DNA from: Paracoccaceae bacterium
GTDB lineage: Bacteria > Pseudomonadota > Alphaproteobacteria > Rhodobacterales > Rhodobacteraceae
Reading direction: 5' to 3'
Assembly: GCA_024742655.1 (NCBI GenBank)
Contig: JANSYB010000022.1
Location: forward strand, 1 to 12,197
Length of the DNA stretch: 12,197 nt
This document shows positions 8,476 through 12,197 of the stretch, piece by piece (the first letter of the stretch is position 1; the number at the start of each line of letters is the position of its first letter). Both the position numbers and the translations under genes were made by a program. The notes beneath the pieces were generated by a model. The model was not told where the DNA came from. It saw only the letters and a list, made by a program, of their open reading frames with translations, and ran no database searches.

Positions 8476-8481
8476 TCCTTT
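8476..8481 (-). promoter_or_regulatory. Ribosome binding site of serA
   Basis: Read on the minus strand this is AAAGGA, 8 bases before the ATG at 8467. It decides the serA start in favour of 8467 over the in-frame ATG at 8515, which has no such site and lies inside the repeat. Confidence 0.65.
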
Positions 8482-8499
8482 GTATTGGGATGTCAGGAC

Positions 8500-8524
8500 G
8501 GGTGCATGAGATCACGCACCCTAC
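8500..8524. repeat. REP-like palindrome, copy 1, between serC and serA
   Basis: GGGTGCATG (8500-8508) and CACGCACCC (8513-8521) are inverted with one mismatch around a 4-base loop, and the right arm continues TAC to 8524. The arm CACGCACCCTAC is almost identical to the right arm of copy 2 (8554-8565). No T-run follows. Repeats of this look occur in intergenic DNA of roseobacters as far as I recall, which a genome count would settle. In a serC-serA transcript it would form a stable hairpin between the cistrons. Confidence 0.6.
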
Positions 8525-8537
8525 ATTGGTTCATGCC

Positions 8538-8565
8538 GTAGGGTGTGTGCTTGCACGCACCTTAC
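8538..8565. repeat. REP-like palindrome, copy 2, containing the serC stop codon
   Basis: GTAGGGTGTGTGC (8538-8550) and GCACGCACCTTAC (8553-8565) form a 13-bp stem with two G-T pairs around a TT centre. The serC stop codon (minus-strand TAA, bases 8562-8564) lies within the right arm. The left arm can alternatively pair with CACGCACCCTAC of copy 1 (8513-8524), so two foldings compete. The hairpin would sit at the serC translation end and could affect serC mRNA stability or the serC:serA ratio. Confidence 0.65.
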
Positions 8566-9719
8566 GCGACCTGCGAAAGCGCGGCGATCTCGGCCTCGAA
8601 GGCCCATTCGATCCACGGCATCAACGCGCGAAGGTCATCAGTCTCGACCGTGCCGCCGCACCAGATGCGCAGACCCGGGGGCGCGTCGCGGTAGGCGCCG
8701 ATGTCGAAGGCCACGCCCGCGCCCTCCAGCCGTTTGGCCACAGCCTTGGCAAAGGTGGCGCCATCGGCGATCCGGTCATCGGTGAACTTCAGGCAGACCG
8801 AGGTGTTCGACCGGGTTGCCGGATCGGCGGCAAGGTTTTCAACCCAGGGCGCATTGTCCACAAGCTCTGCCACGGTCGCCGCGTTGGCATCCGCCCTTGC
8901 CATCAGCCCCTTGAGCCCGCCGATGGAGCGCGCCCAGTCGAGCGCGAGCAGGTAATCCTCGACCGCGAGCATGGAGGGGGTGTTGATCGTCTCGCCCACG
9001 AAGATGCCTTCGATCAGCTTGCCGCCCTTGGTCAGGCGAAAGATCTTGGGCAGGGGCCAGGCGGGCTTGTAGCTTTCCAGCCGCTCGACGGCGCGCGGGC
9101 TCAGGATGAGCATGCCATGCGCGGCCTCGCCGCCCAGCACCTTCTGCCAGGAGAAGGTTGTGACATCGAGCTTGTCCCAGGGCAGGTCCATCGCGAAGGC
9201 GGCGCTGGTGGCGTCGCACAGCGTCAGGCCGGCGCGGTCGGCAGGGATCGCGTTGCCGTTTGGCATGCGCACCCCGGATGTCGTGCCGTTCCAGGTAAAG
9301 CAGACGTCGTTGTCGTAGTTCAGGGCCGCCATGTCGACGATCTGGCCATAGGCGGCCTCGTGCACGGTGGCGTCGATCTTCAGCTGCTTGACCGCGTCGG
9401 TGACCCAGCCCGCGCCGAAGCTTTCCCAGGCGACCATTTCCGCCGGACGCTCGCCCAGCAGGTTCCACATCGCCATCTCGAAGGCGCCGGTGTCGGACGC
9501 CGGCACGATGCCGATGCGATAGTCGGCGGGGATGCCGAGGATGTCGCGGGTGGTCTCTATGGCGGCCTTCAGCCTGGCCTTGCCCACGCCGGCACGGTGC
9601 GACCGGCCCAGGGGGGCGTCGGACAATGCGGACAGCGTGAATGTGGGGGGTTTGGCGCAAGGGCCAGAAGAAAAACGCGGATTGGCCGGCCGCGTTGCCG
9701 GGGTCGTCGGTCCAGACAT
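8562..9719 (-). CDS. serC: Phosphoserine aminotransferase (alphaproteobacterial type)
   Basis: This PLP enzyme transfers the amino group of glutamate to 3-phosphohydroxypyruvate, giving phosphoserine; the same enzyme type often serves vitamin B6 synthesis. The 385-residue protein starts with the alphaproteobacterial signature [11 protein letters not shown], has the RSHR phosphate-binding segment (39-42), Asp169 in CDATSA for the PLP ring nitrogen, and the Schiff-base Lys193 in [10 protein letters not shown]. Its length and these motifs match the second SerC subfamily (TIGR01365), not the E. coli type. The ATG is preceded by GGAAGGG about 5 bases upstream. It is the first gene of the serC-serA operon and has a structured leader. 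Its stop codon lies in a REP-like palindrome. No key residue is missing. Confidence 0.96.
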   Translation of the reverse strand: MSGPTTPATRPANPRFSSGPCAKPPTFTLSALSDAPLGRSHRAGVGKARLKAAIETTRDILGIPADYRIGIVPASDTGAFEMAMWNLLGERPAEMVAWESFGAGWVTDAVKQLKIDATVHEAAYGQIVDMAALNYDNDVCFTWNGTTSGVRMPNGNAIPADRAGLTLCDATSAAFAMDLPWDKLDVTTFSWQKVLGGEAAHGMLILSPRAVERLESYKPAWPLPKIFRLTKGGKLIEGIFVGETINTPSMLAVEDYLLALDWARSIGGLKGLMARADANAATVAELVDNAPWVENLAADPATRSNTSVCLKFTDDRIADGATFAKAVAKRLEGAGVAFDIGAYRDAPPGLRIWCGGTVETDDLRALMPWIEWAFEAEIAALSQVA

Positions 9720-9852
9720 GGTACCCTTCCAGATATACGCCCCTCGTTGGGGAGGGGTGTCCCACGGACGCTGCTAGCCGAGTGCCGCGGGAAACTCAAG
9801 CGACAGTTTTGTGCCAGGGTAGAGGGGCGTGTCTTCGCCGTTGGGCGGACAC
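9720..9852 (-). ncRNA. Structured leader of serC, probable serC-type regulatory RNA
   Basis: Read on the minus strand this leader holds, in order: a hairpin at 9829-9852 (GTGTC/GACAC plus CGCC/GGCG with an AA bulge); segment A, ACGCCCCTC (9822-9830); a short AAACT/AGTTT stem (9792-9809); a 7-bp CCCGCGG/CCGTGGG stem (9761-9791); segment B, ACACCCCTC (9752-9760); segment C, GAGGGGCGT (9737-9745); and the Shine-Dalgarno GGAAGGG (9724-9730). C is fully complementary to A over 9 bases and complementary to B over 8 of 9, so the two pairings exclude each other. TACCCT (minus strand, 9816-9821) is also complementary to the Shine-Dalgarno region at 9722-9727. A conserved serC leader motif whose last stem overlaps the ribosome binding site is known from alphaproteobacteria; that this is that motif is inferred from position and lineage, not from an alignment. 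No U-run is present, so control at translation is more likely than termination. Confidence 0.6.
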
Positions 9853-9882
9853 ATTTTCACCCCAGTTCCCGGTCAGATTGAA

Positions 9883-9906
9883 ACGCGGATTAACCATACG
9901 CGGATT
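9883..9906. promoter_or_regulatory. Tandem ACGCGGATT boxes between serC and the sensor kinase gene, possible operator
   Basis: ACGCGGATT occurs at 9883-9891 and again at 9898-9906, 15 bases apart in the same orientation. The longer form ACGCGGATTGGC also occurs at 9675-9686 (inside serC) and at 9898-9909 and 9968-9979 (the last inside the kinase gene). The tandem pair lies upstream of the serC leader and just before the kinase start, where a divergent promoter regulator could bind. No convincing -35/-10 pair was found for either gene. The regulator is unknown. Confidence 0.35.
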
Positions 9907-9912
9907 GGCGCC

Positions 9913-11853
9913 ATGACGGATTCGTCCCTTCCCACGGGCGCAAACGGGACAATCGACAACGATTTCGACGCGGATTGGCGGCGCCTTGGAACGGGGCGCG
10001 AGCGGCCCGTTCTATCGCTGCGTGTGATGGTCTTCGCGACGATGGTGCTGATGGCCTGCCTGCCGATCGCCGCGTTCTACAAATGGGTGGAACGCACGTC
10101 GTTCGAGAAGGAAATCGCCCTTGTCGACGAAAGCCACCTGATCATCGCCAAGAACCTGTCGGCGACGTTCTCGCGCTATGTGCGGGACGCGAAATCCGTG
10201 TTCGGGCTGGCGGTGCAGAACGCGGGGTGGTTTCCCGAATTCGACGGCTACACTGCGGCGCTGGCGAACTTCAACTTCTGCCATATCGTGGTGGTCGACG
10301 ACGCCGGCCGGGTGATCCAGCTGATCGAGGGGGACAACGACCATCCGACCGATCTGCCCGCCCCCGAGATCATGGCCGAACTGCGCGAGATCGCCGCGGC
10401 GGCGGGCGGGGACATCGCGGTGAGCGGTATCCGCCAGCACAATGGCAGCGGGCATTTCTTCATGGTCCAGCAGCTGGAAGGGAACCGGCTGGCGATCGCC
10501 CCGTGGAGCCCGGCCTATGTCGTGCAGATGCAAAAGAGCATCGCCTTCGGCGAGCTTGGTCACTCGATGGTGGTCGATCATGAAGGCCTTGTGGTCGCGC
10601 ATCCGAACGCCGAATGGCAGCGGATCAACAAGGATGCCTCGAAGCTTTCGGTGGTGCAGGCGATGCTGCGGGGCGGGACCGGGGTGGCGCAGTTCTACTC
10701 TCCGCCGATGCAGGCCGACATGATCGCGGGCTACACCTTCGTGCCGGAAACCGGCTGGGGCGTGATGGTTCCGCAGCCGATTCGCGAACTGGCGGACCGG
10801 GCGGGAACCGTGCAATCGGGCGCGGTTGCGCTGGCGCTGTTCCAGCTGTCGCTTGCCGTTCTCATCAGCTGGTGGCTGGCCAGCTGGATCGCGCGTCCGA
10901 TCCGGTCCATCGCCGGGTCCTCGGTGCGGGTGTCGAACGGCGACTACGATGCCCGCGTGCCGGACCTGCCGGCGCATACCGCCGTCGAGATCCAGCAGAC
11001 GGCGACCGCCTTCAACACGATGCTCGACGGAATCAGAGACCAGACGGAACGGCTCAAGGCGGCGTTGTTCCGCGCCGAGTCGGTGTCGCGCGAGCGGGCC
11101 GCGCTTCTGGATGCGGCCGAGCAGGCGAACCGGGCCAAGTCCAGCTTTGTCTCGATGGTCAGCCACGAGTTGCGCACGCCCCTCACCTCGATCAAGGGCG
11201 CGATGGAACTGATCGACAGCGGCGCAACCGGCGACGTGACACCCGAGGCGAAATCCCTTCTGGGGATCGCGATCAAGAACAGCCGCAGGCTGGCCACGAT
11301 GATAAACGACCTGCTGGACGTGGAGAAACTGAATTCCGGCGAGATGCGGTTCAGCTTTGCCCCGCTCGACCTGGCCGCCCTGGCAGCGGACGCGGTGCGA
11401 GAGAACGCCAGTTATGCGCGGCTGAACGACGTGACGTTCGAGCTGGTTGCGCCCGAGGGCCCGGTGATGGTCGAGGGCGACCACAACCGGCTGACGCAGG
11501 TGATGGCAAACCTGCTGTCGAACGCGGCCAAGTTCTCGCATGCCGGCGGTACGGTCGAGATCGACGTCGGCGTCCGGGACGGCCGCGCCTTCGTCGAGGT
11601 GCGCGATCATGGCATCGGGATTCCCGCGGAGGCGGGCGACCGCATCTTCGACACCTTCGTTCAGCTCGATTCGGCCGATAACCGGGCCGTGGGCGGCAGC
11701 GGGCTTGGGCTCAGCATCGCGCGCACGATCGTCACGCGGCACCGGGGCAAGCTTGGCTACCGCCAGGCGGAGGACGGCGGGACGATCTTCTTCTTCGCGT
11801 TGCCATTGGCCGCCGAGCGCCGCGTGTCCGATCTGGCCGAAGGATCGTCGTGA
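9913..11853 (+). CDS. Sensor histidine kinase with dCache-like periplasmic sensor
   Basis: The 646-residue protein has a first membrane helix (about 36-58), a large periplasmic region (59-300) resembling a double Cache ligand-binding domain, with the typical VVDHEGLVVAHP and late TGWGVMV strands, and a second helix (about 301-327). A HAMP linker (328-380) and a short coiled coil follow. The HisKA domain has SHELRTPL with phosphorylated His418; the ATPase domain shows the N box (Asn533 and Asn537 in NLLSNAAK), G1 DHGIG (565-569) and G2 GSGLGL (about 595-600). It should autophosphorylate in response to a periplasmic small molecule and pass phosphate to the receiver protein encoded next. The ATG at 9913 is chosen because an open extension to 9829 would run into the serC leader; its Shine-Dalgarno is weak. 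Cache ligands are often amino or organic acids, so a nutrient signal is plausible, but the ligand is unknown. Confidence 0.92.
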   Translation: MTDSSLPTGANGTIDNDFDADWRRLGTGRERPVLSLRVMVFATMVLMACLPIAAFYKWVERTSFEKEIALVDESHLIIAKNLSATFSRYVRDAKSVFGLAVQNAGWFPEFDGYTAALANFNFCHIVVVDDAGRVIQLIEGDNDHPTDLPAPEIMAELREIAAAAGGDIAVSGIRQHNGSGHFFMVQQLEGNRLAIAPWSPAYVVQMQKSIAFGELGHSMVVDHEGLVVAHPNAEWQRINKDASKLSVVQAMLRGGTGVAQFYSPPMQADMIAGYTFVPETGWGVMVPQPIRELADRAGTVQSGAVALALFQLSLAVLISWWLASWIARPIRSIAGSSVRVSNGDYDARVPDLPAHTAVEIQQTATAFNTMLDGIRDQTERLKAALFRAESVSRERAALLDAAEQANRAKSSFVSMVSHELRTPLTSIKGAMELIDSGATGDVTPEAKSLLGIAIKNSRRLATMINDLLDVEKLNSGEMRFSFAPLDLAALAADAVRENASYARLNDVTFELVAPEGPVMVEGDHNRLTQVMANLLSNAAKFSHAGGTVEIDVGVRDGRAFVEVRDHGIGIPAEAGDRIFDTFVQLDSADNRAVGGSGLGLSIARTIVTRHRGKLGYRQAEDGGTIFFFALPLAAERRVSDLAEGSS

Positions 11854-12197
11854 TGGCCGGGCTGACGCATATCCTGCATGTCGAGGACGACGCCGACATC
11901 GTCGAGGTGGCGCGCATGTCGCTGGAGTTGCTTGGCGGGTTCCGGCTGAACCAGTTCACCAGCGGCGTGGCCGCCGTTGCCGCCGCGCCCGGGCTGCATC
12001 CCGACCTTCTGCTTCTGGACATGATGATGCCCGGGATGGACGGCTGGCAGACATTGCTGCGGCTGCGGGATGTTCCGCACCTGCGCGAGGTTCCCGCGAT
12101 CTTCATGACGGCAAAGCTCGCCGGGCTGCCCGACGCCGACGCCTTTGCGGCACAGCATGTGATCGGCACGGTGGAAAAGCCGTTCGACGCCATGGCG
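11853..12197 (+). CDS. CheY-like response regulator receiver protein, 3' truncated
   Basis: The reading frame has no stop before the window end; 115 residues are visible. It is a receiver domain with the acidic pocket Glu11-Asp12-Asp13, phosphoacceptor Asp56 in LLDMMMPGMDG, the switch residue Thr86 in MTAK and the conserved Lys109-Pro110. The ATG shares one base with the kinase stop (TGATG) and is preceded by GAAGGA 8 bases upstream, so it is translationally coupled to its cognate kinase. Almost the whole receiver fold is present; whether an output domain follows cannot be seen, so it could be a single-domain CheY/Spo0F-like protein or the start of a larger regulator. Confidence 0.9.
   Translation, partial: MAGLTHILHVEDDADIVEVARMSLELLGGFRLNQFTSGVAAVAAAPGLHPDLLLLDMMMPGMDGWQTLLRLRDVPHLREVPAIFMTAKLAGLPDADAFAAQHVIGTVEKPFDAMA

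Noticed and set aside
7959..9881. A 640-codon open frame on the plus strand, antisense to serA and serC
   Set aside because: It overlaps two certain genes, has no recognisable domain, and such frames are common opposite GC-rich coding sequence. It also runs through the serC leader.
9829..9912. N-terminal extension of the sensor kinase
   Set aside because: The extra 28 residues would lie over the serC leader hairpins and show no conserved character; the ATG at 9913 gives a normal cytoplasmic N-terminus before the first membrane helix.
10012..11742. A 576-codon open frame on the minus strand, antisense to the sensor kinase
   Set aside because: It is the mirror of a kinase with complete motifs; its product is rich in His, Arg and Gly without any domain pattern.

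Overview
The window comes from a GC-rich alphaproteobacterium, most likely a member of the Rhodobacterales/Roseobacter group. The reasons are the style of the serC and serA products, a serC-serA operon with a structured leader, and the A2M-pbpC gene pair. No mobile element, tRNA, rRNA or CRISPR array was seen. Genes are tightly packed; the largest gap is 193 bases (9720-9912).

Left part (1-6014, plus strand) is a periplasm and cell-wall operon. It starts with a 5'-truncated bacterial alpha-2-macroglobulin with an intact CTEQ thioester. A small PF06475-type putative glycolipid-binding protein follows, then penicillin-binding protein 1C (pbpC), whose start lies inside the end of the small gene. 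The A2M-pbpC pair is a known proteobacterial partnership: protease trapping plus peptidoglycan repair. The small gene between them is the less usual element.

Middle part (6015-9719, minus strand) is the serine pathway: serC (phosphoserine aminotransferase), then serA (phosphoglycerate dehydrogenase with ACT domain), then a PPP-family metallophosphoesterase. serC and serA are separated by two tandem REP-like palindromes, one of which contains the serC stop codon. Between serA and the phosphatase lies a 155-base stretch with a GC-rich hairpin and a possible small gene that is intact only if a G6 run is corrected by one base. The pbpC and phosphatase stop codons face each other with no base between them.

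The serC leader (about 9720-9852) can form several hairpins and two mutually exclusive pairings next to the ribosome binding site. It is probably the serC-type leader RNA known from alphaproteobacteria, and it looks like a regulatory switch for serine synthesis.

Right part (9913-12197, plus strand), divergent from serC, is a two-component pair: a dCache-HAMP-HisKA-HATPase sensor kinase and a CheY-like receiver protein that runs off the window. Four copies of ACGCGGATT lie within about 300 bases around the divergent promoter region and may be an operator.

Overall this is mostly core chromosome. The strongest leads for something undescribed are the serC leader switch, the ACGCGGATT repeats, the small frameshifted ORF after serA, and the lipid-binding gene inserted between A2M and pbpC.
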